A DNA stretch of 58,399 bases from Flavobacterium sp. ACAM 123 (GTDB lineage Bacteria; Bacteroidota; Bacteroidia; Flavobacteriales; Flavobacteriaceae). Of this stretch, positions 9,173 to 19,142 are shown one piece after another; position 1 is the stretch's first letter; every line of letters begins with the position of its first letter. The translations under genes and the position numbers were made by a program. Location of the stretch: contig NZ_AJXL01000010.1 of NCBI RefSeq assembly GCF_000264055.1, forward strand, positions 1-58,399, given 5' to 3'. The notes beneath the pieces are model-generated. The model did not search any database, was not told the origin of the DNA, and saw nothing but the letters and a program-made list of their open reading frames with translations.

Positions 9173-9946
9173 TTATTTTTTTAATACCTCATTCATGAAA
9201 AGTTTCAAATGTTCGAATGAACGTCTTGCCGCTGTGGCATTATAAGCTGCCCCTTTTGAATTATCATCTCCATATTCTGGATTGGTAAAACCGTGTACCG
9301 CATTTGAGTAATAAATCATTTGCCAGTCAGCGTTTGTGTCGCGCATTTCTTGCTGAAAGGCTGCAGTTTCGGTTGCAGATACATAAGGATCGTTAGCTCC
9401 GTGGCAAACCAAAACTTTAGTATTGATTGGTTCAATAGGTCTTGTTGCATCTCTGCCTAAGCCACCATGAAAGGAAACTACTCCTTTTACATTGAGATGT
9501 CCGCGAGCCGCTTCAAGTACTCCAGTCCCTCCAAAACAATATCCAATTACCACGATATTATCAGGATTAGCACCAGCCTTAATCAATTGTTCTAATGCTA
9601 ATGAAATTCTTTTCTGATATTCCTTATAGTTGGTTTTATAATAACTGGACTTTTGACCGGCTTCTGCATTATCTTTTGGGTAATTCCCTTCTCCATAAAT
9701 ATCTGCTATGAAAGAGTAATAACCTAAATTAGCCAAATCTACTGCAATATCTTTGGATGCTTTGTCAATTCCATGCCATGCCGGAAGAATCAAAATTCCT
9801 GGGTTATGATGGCTTTTCTTTTTTGCTGCAATCTTAAAACCATTTAAAACCTGACTTCCATCTTTATAAGCAACTGCTTTTAGTTGCGCAAAAGATCCCG
9901 TTGAATACATAAGCACTCCCAAAATAAAATACTTTAAATTTCTCAT
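9173..9946 (-). CDS. Exported dienelactone hydrolase family protein
   Basis: A 257-residue alpha/beta hydrolase with an N-terminal signal peptide (cleavage near GSFAQ). Features of the dienelactone hydrolase family are present: ILILPAWHGIDKA near the oxyanion region, the nucleophile elbow GYCFGGTG with Cys, the acid in CHGANDPYVS, and the His in NAVHGFTNPE. Such proteins hydrolyse esters or lactones; the true substrate is unknown. It lies downstream of the penicillin acylase gene on the same strand, separated by a hairpin that probably ends acylase transcription. Confidence 0.87.
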   Translation of the reverse strand: MRNLKYFILGVLMYSTGSFAQLKAVAYKDGSQVLNGFKIAAKKKSHHNPGILILPAWHGIDKASKDIAVDLANLGYYSFIADIYGEGNYPKDNAEAGQKSSYYKTNYKEYQKRISLALEQLIKAGANPDNIVVIGYCFGGTGVLEAARGHLNVKGVVSFHGGLGRDATRPIEPINTKVLVCHGANDPYVSATETAAFQQEMRDTNADWQMIYYSNAVHGFTNPEYGDDNSKGAAYNATAARRSFEHLKLFMNEVLKK

Positions 9947-9987
9947 TGTGTGTTATTTGTTCATACAAATATCTGAAATAAATAGAT

Positions 9988-10024
9988 AGAAAAGAAACCT
10001 CTTCTTTATTAGTTTAGAGGCTTC
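9988..10024 (-). terminator. Probable terminator after the acylase gene
   Basis: On the minus strand GAAGCCTCT and AGAGGTTTC form a nine-base stem (one G-U) with a 13-nt loop, followed by a T-rich TTTTCT. It lies 48 bp past the acylase stop. Confidence 0.55.
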
Positions 10025-10071
10025 TATGTTTGGAAGGCTTCATGCGAAACTTTAAGTATTAAAATTCCAAA

Positions 10072-12284
10072 TTATTCCCCAGGATGATAGGTACGTTCAG
10101 CCTCTTTTTGAATGTCTTCCTTGTAAAATAGAACGTCCTTGAATTGTCCTTTTCGATACATTTCTGCTTGGTCATAAAAATGATTAGATTTTGAATCACC
10201 ACTATTCCCTCCGGCCAATAAAGATTTTGCTTTTACTTTAGGTCCAAATTCGACAGCACACACAAAACTATTTCCATTGTATCCATAGCGTTTCTTTGTA
10301 TCTTTTTGATAGGTACTGACAAATGAAGGTAAAGATCCCCAAAGAGCAGAAGCATACCCAATAGGCAAACTCTCCAAAGTATCATTACAGGCTAGATCAA
10401 TTTCTCCTGATATTCGTTGGAACCGATTGATATCTCCCCAAGGAATCTGCCACGTTCCAAATTTGGTTTTCAGTTCATTTACCACTATTTGTAATTGTGG
10501 CAGGAGCTCTTCAGGCGATGCCTTTCTAGCAAAGTTTTGAGTGTTTTCAACTTGATCTAGTTCGCCTTCGTTTATATGTGTTTTTCGAATGATAGGATCT
10601 AATTTTGATGCCCATTCAATGGCTAATGTTGTCGCAACTGAATTTTCATTAGAGTAATAATCCCAATTTTTTAATGTAGTAATAGGTTCTAATAAATCAG
10701 AATAAAGTGAATCTTCTAAACTTACATTTTTTTCAAAACTCGAAACCAAAGAAGGAATTAGGACTTCAAAAGCAGATAGTTTTGTATCATAACCATCAGC
10801 AATTACCTTATCTAATGTATATTTTTCACCTTTACTCAACAAACGAACGGCATTTATTCCTCTAAAACTTTCGCCGTCTGGAGCCATGTATGGTCTATAA
10901 TCTTTCTCTTTTGGACTATTATTTGCACCAGCCACGGAGTAGGGAGTCGCATTACAGTTCTGTAACCATCCATTTGATGGATTATAAAGATGAACCGTCT
11001 CTGAAACATCATGTAATCCTTGCCATTCGGTTTTTGAGGTAGAACCGTCTATAACTTTTGACCAATTCAGATTACTATCTCTAACAGGAACGAAGTTTCC
11101 GTGCCAATAGGCAATGTTTCCTTTGCTATCAGCATATATGGTGTTATTTGAAGTATTTGCTTTTAAGTCCATTGCTTTTTTGTAATCCTCAAATCCTTTT
11201 GACTTTGTTCTCACCCAACTTTGAATTAAGCTGTTCATAGAACGATTATTTGATTTTAAACTAATCCATTTCCCCGCTCTTTTGGCCATGATGGGACCAT
11301 GGTTTGTAAAATATGTTTTGAATTTTTTAGGAATTAATTTTCCATCTTGTAAATAATTAATGGTTATTTGTTTTTCGATAACGGGCAGTAATTTGGAGTC
11401 GTATTCGTAGAATAATTTATTATTTTTGGTTACAATTTTTTCGGCATAGATATCGGCAACATCCACGTCTGATGAAGTATGCATCCAACCGCAATTTTCG
11501 TTAAACCCTTGATAAATGAAAAATTGTCCCCAGGTGACTGCACCATAAGCATTCAATCCTTCTTCACTACTTACTTGTATTTCCGGTCTGAAATAAAAAG
11601 AGGTGTGTGGGTTAATGTAGAGAATAGCATTTCCAGAAGCAGTTTTGGCAGGGGCCAAAGCAAAACCATTTGATCCCGTTTGTACTTCTGTCTCGCGCTC
11701 AACATAAGCCACTTTATCTGAATTTCCAGAATAAAAAGTCTTGAGTTCTCCAGTAGTTAAATCCGCAGTGCTAATAGCTCCAATACTGCCGTCTGTCCAT
11801 AGTAAGGGAAACCACGGTTCAAAATGGGTTAAAAAAGCAGGTCGCACCTCTGGATGATTGTGTAAGTAGAAGTTAATGCCATCTGCATAACTATTCAATA
11901 ATTTTTTCAGCCAAGGTGCTGCTTTTTTATAATCTGCTTTTGCTTCTTTAGGATCAATTAGCAAGCGTATTTCTAAATCATTATATAAAACTGATTTTCC
12001 TTTAATTTCTGAAAGGCGTCCTAATTTTTCAATATAATTCATTTCGATACGTTTAAAATCGTCTTCGCATTGTGCGTAGAGCATACCAAAAACTGCGTCA
12101 GCATCGGTTTTTCCATATACGTGCGCAATTCCCCAACTGTCTCTAATAATCGTTACTTGTTGTGCTAATTTTTGAAGTCTCTTGATTTCTTTTATATTGC
12201 TCTCTTGAGAAAATAGTTGGATACTAAAAAAAGGAAAATAAAAATAGAAGCAGTAAAGTAGTGGTCTTTTTGTAATAGCTCATT
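10072..12284 (-). pseudogene. Penicillin acylase family protein, frameshifted in signal peptide
   Basis: An Ntn-hydrolase of the penicillin/acyl-homoserine-lactone acylase family, about 735 residues when repaired. The long frame (10072-12084) opens within the alpha subunit; the alpha/beta junction GSNGFALAP shows the N-terminal nucleophile Ser (codon 11671-11673). Upstream the same frame stays open (VTIIRDSWGIAHVYGKTDAD) to about 12226 but has no start codon. A plausible start, MSYYKKTTTLLLLFLFSFF, begins at 12284 in another frame and runs into a stop. A run of seven A (12226-12232, plus strand) separates the two: six or nine would restore a continuous signal peptide. It may be an active gene with a sequencing error, a slippage-controlled gene, or a recent pseudogene. 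Confidence 0.85.
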
Positions 12285-12352
12285 TGGTTTGGTTTTTTAA
12301 ACTTAATTGTAAGTGTATATCTCCGGTTCTAGAAATCGGGTAAACTATCATT

Positions 12353-12805
12353 TTAAAGTGAAATATTTCTTTTGAAGGCACAGCCCAATTCAATCATGGA
12401 ATCTGTTTTTGCAATTCCTTGAATAGTATCAATTTTTTCATAAAGCAATTTTCTCATGTGTTCATGGTCACGGGCAATCATTTTAATATACAAAGTATAG
12501 GAACCAGTGATATAATAGCATTCCGTCACTTCAGGAATTTTTTTAAGTTCTTCTATAATTCTGCTAGAATCCTCATCTTTATTTAGCGTAATCCCGGTAA
12601 AAGCGCCCCAGTCATAACCTATTTTTTTTTCATTAATGATAGGTTTTATTCCTGCAATAATTCCTTGCTCCATCAAACGGTTGATGCGCTGATGAACCAT
12701 TGTATTTGATATTTTTAACGTTGAAGCAATTGCAGAGTAGGCCATGCGACCATCTTTTTCTAATTCCTTTATGATATTAATGTCGAATTCATCCAAAACA
12801 TCCAT
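12353..12805 (-). CDS. Lrp/AsnC family transcriptional regulator
   Basis: A 150-residue regulator with an N-terminal winged helix-turn-helix (LDEFDINIIKELEKDGRMAY, then a second helix around SNTMVHQRINRL) and a C-terminal RAM/AsnC ligand domain (KIPEVTECYYITGSYTLYIK). It is divergent from ornithine aminotransferase with 230 bp between them, which suggests that it controls the arginine/ornithine block, perhaps in response to an amino acid. The spacer carries repeated TGACTTTTT-like sites. Length is normal for the family. Confidence 0.9.
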   Translation of the reverse strand: MDVLDEFDINIIKELEKDGRMAYSAIASTLKISNTMVHQRINRLMEQGIIAGIKPIINEKKIGYDWGAFTGITLNKDEDSSRIIEELKKIPEVTECYYITGSYTLYIKMIARDHEHMRKLLYEKIDTIQGIAKTDSMIELGCAFKRNISL

Positions 12806-12899
12806 GAAATTTATTTTAAATTAAAATGCGTAACTTTATTATCATAAAAGTAATTGTTTTTTTTCTCTTTTTCATAAGAAAAGTAGGTTTATTTAATTT

Positions 12900-12965
12900 A
12901 AAATGACTTTTTTAATAATTTAATTAGTTAAAATTGACTTTTTAAGCCAATAAATAAGTCAAAAA
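12900..12965. promoter_or_regulatory. Candidate Lrp-type operator sites upstream of rocD
   Basis: AAAATGACTTTTTTAA (12900-12915) and AAAATTGACTTTTTAA (12930-12945) are near-identical direct repeats exactly 30 bp apart, about three helical turns. AAGTCAAAAA (12956-12965) is the inverse form. They lie between the divergent Lrp/AsnC gene and rocD. Binding is inferred from position only. Confidence 0.5.
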
Positions 12966-12999
12966 CGGATATATATCGGGTGAACTAAAAAATTATTTG

Positions 13000-13007
13000 T
13001 AGTTTTG
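13000..13007 (+). promoter_or_regulatory. Candidate -7 box of rocD promoter
   Basis: TAGTTTTG fits TAnnTTTG and lies about 28 bp before the rocD ATG. A matching -33 TTG is not seen at normal spacing, which would suit an activated promoter. Confidence 0.4.
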
Positions 13008-13035
13008 CTTACTAAGCATTAAAAAATAAGATATC

Positions 13036-14319
13036 ATGGAACAAATACAAGAAGTACTTTCTTCTAAATCAGAAGTGTTAATAGAAAAAGAAAACAACCA
13101 CGGAGCCCATAATTATCATCCATTACCAGTAGTTCTTGACAGAGGAGAAGGGGTTTTTGTTTGGGATGTAGACGGTAAAAAATATTATGATTTCTTGTCG
13201 GCGTATTCCGCAGTAAATCAAGGACATTGTCATCCAAAAATTGTTGGTGCGATGATAAAACAAGCACAAACTTTAACATTGACTTCTCGTGCGTTTCATA
13301 ATGATCAATTAGGAGTTTTTGAGGAGTATGTGACTAAATACTTCAATTTCGACAAAGTGTTACCAATGAATACAGGCGCTGAAGCTGTTGAAACCGCTTT
13401 GAAGATCTGTAGAAAATGGGCTTATGAAGTAAAAGGTATTCCTGAAAATCAAGCAGAAATTATTGTTTGTGAGAATAACTTCCACGGAAGAACAACGACA
13501 ATCATTTCGTTTTCAAATGACGAAAATGCACGTAAAAACTTTGGTCCGTTTACAGATGGGTTTATTAAAATTGCTTATGATGACATTGATGCGTTAGAAG
13601 CGACTTTAAACTCTAGCAAAAATATTGCAGGTTTTTTAGTGGAACCCATTCAAGGAGAAGCGGGAGTTTATGTTCCTACCGAAGGCTATTTGGCGAAAGC
13701 CAAAGCACTTTGTGCAACACATAATGTCTTGTTCATTGCCGATGAAGTGCAAACAGGAATAGCTCGTACTGGAAGGTTATTAGCTACCTGTGGTAATTGT
13801 TCTTGCACAAATGGATGTGAAAATAAGCCAGAAGTAAAAGCAGATATTCTTATTTTAGGAAAAGCAATTTCAGGAGGAGTATATCCAGTTTCTGCGGTAT
13901 TAGCCAATAATGAAATCATGAATGTCATCAAGCCGGGACAACACGGTTCTACTTTTGGTGGAAATCCTGTTGCGGCAGCTGTCGCTGTTGCTGCTCTTGA
14001 AGTCGTTCGTGAAGAAAATTTATCAGTAAACGCTGAGCGTTTAGGAATTATATTAAGAAAAGGATTGAATGATATCGCTTCAAGAAATTCAATAATTAGT
14101 TTAGTACGTGGTAAAGGATTGTTAAATGCAATTGTAATCGATTGCGATGAAGAATCCGATTTAGCTTGGCAAATTTGTTTGAGGTTTAGAGATTATGGAC
14201 TATTGGCTAAACCAACTCACGGTAACAAAATAAGATTTGCTCCGCCATTAGTCATTACTGAAGCGCAAATTCACGATTGTCTTTCCATCATAGAAAAAGC
14301 GCTTAACGATTTTAAATAA
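13036..14319 (+). CDS. rocD: Ornithine--oxo-acid transaminase
   Basis: A 427-residue class III PLP aminotransferase. Motifs include [50 protein letters not shown] and the PLP lysine in ILGKAISGG (K276). Together they mark ornithine aminotransferase, which makes glutamate-5-semialdehyde. Arginase follows 9 bp downstream, so the pair degrades arginine to ornithine and on to glutamate/proline. An unusual short insertion before the PLP lysine, [10 protein letters not shown], places cysteines at 252, 255, 257 and 261. Regulation is probably by the divergent Lrp/AsnC protein. Confidence 0.92.
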   Translation: MEQIQEVLSSKSEVLIEKENNHGAHNYHPLPVVLDRGEGVFVWDVDGKKYYDFLSAYSAVNQGHCHPKIVGAMIKQAQTLTLTSRAFHNDQLGVFEEYVTKYFNFDKVLPMNTGAEAVETALKICRKWAYEVKGIPENQAEIIVCENNFHGRTTTIISFSNDENARKNFGPFTDGFIKIAYDDIDALEATLNSSKNIAGFLVEPIQGEAGVYVPTEGYLAKAKALCATHNVLFIADEVQTGIARTGRLLATCGNCSCTNGCENKPEVKADILILGKAISGGVYPVSAVLANNEIMNVIKPGQHGSTFGGNPVAAAVAVAALEVVREENLSVNAERLGIILRKGLNDIASRNSIISLVRGKGLLNAIVIDCDEESDLAWQICLRFRDYGLLAKPTHGNKIRFAPPLVITEAQIHDCLSIIEKALNDFK

Positions 14320-14328
14320 AAAATTGTT

Positions 14329-15291
14329 ATGGAACGATTTATAAAATTAATAAAAAACCGATCAGATATTGGCGCAGGAACCAGAGGGTCTGATTTAGGG
14401 ATTGATGCTATCGAAATCGCAGCCATCAATCGCAATAGCGATTATTTTAGTCAATTTGAGTTTGAAGACGTGAAAACGCACAACGAAAGCATCTATGATA
14501 AAAATAGAAACAATTTCGCTAAAAGAATCGAACATGTCTTGGAACAGTGTACGCGAGTTTCTTATGCCGTAAAGCATAATTTAAAAGCGAATTATTTTCC
14601 GATAGTATTGTCTGGGGATCACTCCTCAGCGTTGGGAACAATAAGCGGTATTAAATCGGTTTATCCAACAAAGAGGTTGGGCGTTGTTTGGATTGATGCG
14701 CATGCCGATTTGCATTCTCCTTATACTTCGCCATCGGGTAATATTCATGGGATGCCTTTGTCAGCGGCTTTAGGAGAAGATAATTTTGATTGTCAAGTCA
14801 ACGAAATCAGTGCAGATACAGCACAACATTGGGAAGATCTTAAAAACATTGGTACTCCTGGGACTAAAATAAGTCCTGAAAATTTAATTTATTTTGGAGT
14901 TCGTGATACTCAAGAGGCAGAAGAAAGCTTGATTAAAAAACTGGATATCAGAAACTATAAAGTGGACGAAGTACGTTATCGAGGTCTTCAAACTTGTGTC
15001 AAGGAAGCATTGACCAAGTTATCGAATTGTGATTTAATTTATATCTCTTTTGATGTGGATTCCATGGATTGTGATATGATTTCATACGGTACTGGAACGC
15101 CCGTTTCTAAAGGATTTGATCAATATGAGGTGATCGCCATTATTAACCAAATTATTAAGTCTAGAAAAGTTATTTGTTTTGAAGTTGTAGAGGTCAATCC
15201 ACTTCTGGATACAAAAGGAAATAAGATGGCCGAAACCGCTTTTGAAGTTTTAGAACAAATTACATCCACTGTTATTTTACCGCTCGAATAG
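14329..15291 (+). CDS. rocF: Arginase (ureohydrolase family)
   Basis: A 320-residue ureohydrolase with the di-manganese motifs in order: SGDHSSALG, WIDAHADLHSP with GNIHGMPLS, and SFDVDSMD. It is expected to cut arginine to ornithine and urea. The gene begins 9 bp after ornithine aminotransferase, which consumes its product; this favours arginase over agmatinase or formimidoylglutamase. No urease is in the window. The ORF is intact and followed by a strong terminator. Confidence 0.88.
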   Translation: MERFIKLIKNRSDIGAGTRGSDLGIDAIEIAAINRNSDYFSQFEFEDVKTHNESIYDKNRNNFAKRIEHVLEQCTRVSYAVKHNLKANYFPIVLSGDHSSALGTISGIKSVYPTKRLGVVWIDAHADLHSPYTSPSGNIHGMPLSAALGEDNFDCQVNEISADTAQHWEDLKNIGTPGTKISPENLIYFGVRDTQEAEESLIKKLDIRNYKVDEVRYRGLQTCVKEALTKLSNCDLIYISFDVDSMDCDMISYGTGTPVSKGFDQYEVIAIINQIIKSRKVICFEVVEVNPLLDTKGNKMAETAFEVLEQITSTVILPLE

Positions 15292-15319
15292 TATTTTTTA
15301 GATTAGTTCCATAAATTAT

Positions 15320-15357
15320 AAAAACCCAAAATCTAATTGTTAAATTTTGGGTTTTTT
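15320..15357 (+). terminator. Rho-independent terminator after arginase
   Basis: AAACCCAAAAT (15322-15332) pairs with ATTTTGGGTTT (15344-15354), followed by T's. It ends the rocD-rocF transcript and could act on both strands. Confidence 0.8.
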
Positions 15358-15565
15358 AGCACAATGCAGTATTTCGTGTTATCTGATGGTTATCTTGGTC
15401 ATACAATAATTAGGAACTACTAATAAGTGAGTCTATGTATGAAAATTAGAATATTCATTTGTAGCACATTATTAAGTACTCTACAATTTAGACAGTTAAA
15501 AATTTCTTTCTTATCGCAGTTAGTAGTTCTAAAGCTGAGGTCTTGTAAATACTTTTATTGTATTG

Positions 15566-16213
15566 TTATAAGAGTTCAATTAGATCTAAAGGGTGGTCTA
15601 GAATATGTTTAGCACCATCAGCCAGTAATTCTTCTTTTGGTCTATAGCCCCAAGAAACGCCCACGGGATACATAGCCGCATTATTAGCTGTTTGCATATC
15701 GACCCCGCTGTCACCTATATACATAATTTCTTGCGGAGTAAACCCTAAACCTTTGCCTATTAGTACTGCTGTAAATGGATTTGGTTTTTTGAGTTCTTCG
15801 GTGGTTAAGCCTATTACAGATTCAAAATAGCCTGGGAATAGTTCTGATACTATTTTTTTAGTAAGGGCATCTGACTTATTGGATAATACGCATAGTTTTA
15901 GTTGCCGGTCAATTAAGTTGTCTAGAAGCTTAATAATACCTTCATACGGTATTGTTTTATGGATGCAGTTACCCCGATAAACAGACATCAGGGCTTCAAA
16001 GCAACGCTCAATTTCATGTTCGTTACTATGGCCGTCAGGAAGTGCTTTAGCGACTAAGTTTCGAATGCCACTGCCTATAAAATAATTATAGGCTTCATAA
16101 TTGTGCGTGGGGTAGTTTTTTGTTTTAAGGACAGTGTTCATGGAATCAGCGATGTCCTCAAGTGAGTTGATTAAGGTTCCATCCAAATCAAAAATAACTG
16201 CTTTAAATTTCAT
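15566..16213 (-). CDS. HAD family phosphatase, phosphoglycolate-phosphatase-like
   Basis: About 215 residues starting at MKFKAVIFDLDGTLINS (ATG at 16211-16213). The longer frame to 16303 adds 30 residues with no family similarity, so I reject that start. HAD motif I is DLDGT, motif II CVLSNKS, then the KKPNPFTA lysine region and motif III/IV YIGDSGVDM. The cap domain is helical, as in Gph/PGMB. It is expected to dephosphorylate phosphoglycolate or a similar small substrate. It converges towards the arginase terminator. Confidence 0.85.
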   Translation of the reverse strand: MKFKAVIFDLDGTLINSLEDIADSMNTVLKTKNYPTHNYEAYNYFIGSGIRNLVAKALPDGHSNEHEIERCFEALMSVYRGNCIHKTIPYEGIIKLLDNLIDRQLKLCVLSNKSDALTKKIVSELFPGYFESVIGLTTEELKKPNPFTAVLIGKGLGFTPQEIMYIGDSGVDMQTANNAAMYPVGVSWGYRPKEELLADGAKHILDHPLDLIELL

Positions 16214-16479
16214 TCTGTAGTTTTTATAGTGATCCAAAAGGGATTCTTTTGATGGTAAATTTAAAATATATATTATACTGTAAAGATACATTTTCTTATG
16301 CAAAGTACTTTTTAACGACGGGGTGCATCGGTTTTTTGTTTCCTAAAGTCGTACTTCGATATAGATCGTATTTGATTATAAATAGTTCTTTAGCCGCTTA
16401 TATCAAGGTCTAAAATTTAAAATAGCCCTTTTTATTGTGGTAGAATACCTTAGAAAGTAAGCTTCGTTTTAGCGTTGTT

Positions 16480-17082
16480 CTATTGTTTTTTTCGTCTAAC
16501 GAATCGAATTACCATACCCAAACCGTTGTGAAATTGTCCTTCGTTAAGTTGATTTTTTTTTCCTCTAATTCAACAATTTCGAACTTCTCAAAGTCTAATT
16601 TTATTTCATCGATTGAAAATAACGTATCAAGGTTCTTTGGTCCGCCTACTTTTTCGTTTTTACTGTTGTAATCTAGATGCTTTTAGGGAAAGCTTCAAAA
16701 ATAATTATTCCACCAAGTCGCAGATAGGTTGTCAATATTTTGTGGTAGCTTGATTTTTTATCAGCTGGAAAATGGACATAGATTAGAGTAATGGTATCAA
16801 ATTGATTTTCTTTGTAAGCGATTGACTGGAACTCTCCAACCTTATAGTTGATGGAAACATGATGCTTGTCAGCTAATGTTAGCGCTTTCTTTTACCTTCT
16901 GTACCTTGATCAAAAGCAGCAGAGCTCCAGCCTCGTGTAGCCGTATAAACAGCGTTTCGTCCTTCGCCCTCTGCTGGAAATAATATGCTTCCTACAGGAA
17001 TTTTAATAAGTTGTTCTTTAAGGAAGTTATTCGGCTCCTCACCATAGACGAATTCCGTTTTACTGTATCGGTCGTCCCACAT
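16480..17082 (-). pseudogene. Class I SAM methyltransferase (TehB-like), multiply frameshifted
   Basis: The minus strand encodes a roughly 200-residue methyltransferase broken at several points. The N-terminus is intact ([20 protein letters not shown], then [13 protein letters not shown], the SAM-binding motif). The frame then breaks near 16890 and resumes as [17 protein letters not shown] to [13 protein letters not shown]; it breaks again near 16685, resumes as [20 protein letters not shown], and breaks a third time at an A run near 16555 before a short tail to the stop at 16480. At least three lesions make real decay more likely than sequencing error. The original protein would have methylated an unknown small molecule. 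Confidence 0.85.
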
Positions 17083-17172
17083 ATTTTTTATTGTCGATAG
17101 CTTTTAAATTACCATTAGCTTAGTATGATCGTGCTTTTTTTTGCCCCTGATCTAAGGATTGGGGGTAGTTAA

Positions 17173-18099
17173 TTATTGAATTTTTAATAACCAGGAAAAC
17201 ATTTTATCAAAAGCGTTTTCTCTGACTACTTTTGGAGATAGAAAGATATCGTGTAGCGCATGATTAATTTGCAGTAATGTCACATCATCGCCCAGCGTTA
17301 CTCCAACTCTTTTTATGTCTTCAATATCCAATACTGTATCTCTAGACATAGCCTCTTCGGAAAAAGTGGTGATCTTTTTGGAATCCGAAGAATGCATAAC
17401 GAGAATGGGCACTTTTATGTTAGAGTCTGCTAGTTTTTTCTGTGCGATACTTATCGCGACAACCCATTTAAAAAAGGTTGGGAATCCTTTTGTCGGTTTC
17501 CAATCGAGGTTATAATCCCACTCACCATAAAAATTTTTATTTACACTTTGGGCATAGACTGGAGCTAGTGCACCTTCAATTTTGGCATACGGAGCTATAG
17601 TGGAAATGATTTTTGAGCCCCAATAACTCAAGAACTTCTCTAATTCAGACTGATAAAAGTCCAAAAACGGAGAGTTCAAAATAAGAGCGCTTATGCGGTT
17701 TCTTTCCGAGCCATTATTCATATAGCTACTTGCAATTAATCCGCCGGTGGAGTGGCCAAAAAGGAAGATAGAACTTTGACTTATGTTGTTAATTTCGCGG
17801 ATTGCAATTGATATTTCCTCAAAATATTCTTCTATGTCTTGGCAATAATTAGGACGTTGATGTTTCAGAAGAGAACGGCCGTATTTCCGAAGATCGAGAG
17901 CATAAAAATCAAAGTTGTTTTTATTGAATTTTTCAGCTACGTGGGCATGAAAGAAATAATCATTATAACCATGTAAGTAAAGTACGCTCTTTCTGTTTCC
18001 TAAGTTGTGTTTTGAAGAAATTAATGTAGCAATCATTTCTCCTTCATAATCAGGAGTAAGTTTAATAGTTTGAAAAGTGAAGTCTTTATTTATATTCAT
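17173..18099 (-). CDS. Alpha/beta hydrolase (serine aminopeptidase S33 / lysophospholipase-like)
   Basis: A 308-residue cytoplasmic hydrolase without a signal peptide. The fold shows in VLYLHGYNDYFFHAHV, then ALDLRKYGRS. The nucleophile elbow is GHSTGG, the acid lies in ILVMHSSDS, and the His in NHALHDIFLS. It resembles monoacylglycerol lipase/lysophospholipase-type hydrolases, so a lipid ester substrate is likely but unproven. It is intact, in contrast to the broken methyltransferase just downstream. Confidence 0.85.
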   Translation of the reverse strand: MNINKDFTFQTIKLTPDYEGEMIATLISSKHNLGNRKSVLYLHGYNDYFFHAHVAEKFNKNNFDFYALDLRKYGRSLLKHQRPNYCQDIEEYFEEISIAIREINNISQSSIFLFGHSTGGLIASSYMNNGSERNRISALILNSPFLDFYQSELEKFLSYWGSKIISTIAPYAKIEGALAPVYAQSVNKNFYGEWDYNLDWKPTKGFPTFFKWVVAISIAQKKLADSNIKVPILVMHSSDSKKITTFSEEAMSRDTVLDIEDIKRVGVTLGDDVTLLQINHALHDIFLSPKVVRENAFDKMFSWLLKIQ

Positions 18100-18185
18100 G
18101 TTTGCTTTATTAATATGGTTAAAAACCCCGTCAACGTTTTAAAATAGCGGAATCAAAAGAAGGCAATCCATTTTTTTCTCTGAAA

Positions 18186-19142
18186 TTATTTTATCCACTT
18201 TCTCATCTTAAAATAAATTAATGCGATTATAAAGCTGATTATCATTAGTCCTACTGCTGATGGATATCCAAATTTCCAGTTTAGTTCAGGCATGTTTTTG
18301 AAATTCATTCCATAAATACCTGCAATTAGCGTTGGTAAAGAAATGCAAACAGTTATAATAGTTAATGTTCTAAATATTTTATTTTGTTCTAGATCGATTT
18401 TACTGTTTATATTATCTTCCAAGTCATCAAGCCTCTCAAAATTAAATTGAATATGGTCTGAAATAACAGCAATATCGTCCAGCTCTAAGTTGATTTTAGT
18501 TGTTATCGTCTTTAGCTCAAATTTGTTTTGTATCAGCAAATGAAGTATCCTTTGGAAATTACTAATTGACTCTTTAATCAATAGATTATTGAAGTTGAGT
18601 ATCATTATTAAATCTAGATCTTTTTCATCATAATGCTTCGAATTTAATATGTTCTCATAAAAACGCTTTATTCTTCTGGATATTATTTCGGTTAAATCGG
18701 CATAATAATCTGAAATTATTCCTATCTGAAAAACAAAATGTTCTAAGTGAGAACTAAAATTTATACTCGTGAAATCATATCTTGTTTTAGTCAGATTTAC
18801 AAAGTCTTTATCAATATTTGATGATAAAAAATAGAAGACCACCTCTTTCTTGATTATTACGAATATTTCCTCTTCTTTAAAAAGGGTGTCCGAATTGTAT
18901 TTGGGTATTGAAAAATTAAAAGACAATTGATCTTGTGATTTTAGGTAATGAGAACTTATTTCAATATCCTCTTTTTGATAAAAAATCGCTGTGTCTATCC
19001 CAAATTTCTCAGCAATCTCTTTTAGCATACAGTCTGTGAAATCGATAATCCGTATGTTAAACAGATCTTTAGCGTCAGTGTCAATTTCACTTATTAAATC
19101 GAGTTTCTTTACTTCATTCGTCTTTAAATATAATTCTATCAT
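18186..19142 (-). CDS. corA: CorA family magnesium/divalent cation transporter
   Basis: A 318-residue CorA. The long N-terminal cytoplasmic domain is acidic and helical. The two C-terminal transmembrane helices are seen, the first ending with the selectivity motif YGMNF (from LPTLIAGIYGMNF) and the second being SAVGLMIISFIIALIYF, followed by a basic C-terminus KMRKWIK. It imports Mg2+ (possibly Co2+/Ni2+) as a pentamer. The motif and topology are complete. Confidence 0.92.
   Translation of the reverse strand: MIELYLKTNEVKKLDLISEIDTDAKDLFNIRIIDFTDCMLKEIAEKFGIDTAIFYQKEDIEISSHYLKSQDQLSFNFSIPKYNSDTLFKEEEIFVIIKKEVVFYFLSSNIDKDFVNLTKTRYDFTSINFSSHLEHFVFQIGIISDYYADLTEIISRRIKRFYENILNSKHYDEKDLDLIMILNFNNLLIKESISNFQRILHLLIQNKFELKTITTKINLELDDIAVISDHIQFNFERLDDLEDNINSKIDLEQNKIFRTLTIITVCISLPTLIAGIYGMNFKNMPELNWKFGYPSAVGLMIISFIIALIYFKMRKWIK

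Noticed and set aside
15427..15612. 61-codon plus-strand open frame after the arginase terminator
   Set aside because: It overlaps the end of the HAD phosphatase on the other strand and has no features.
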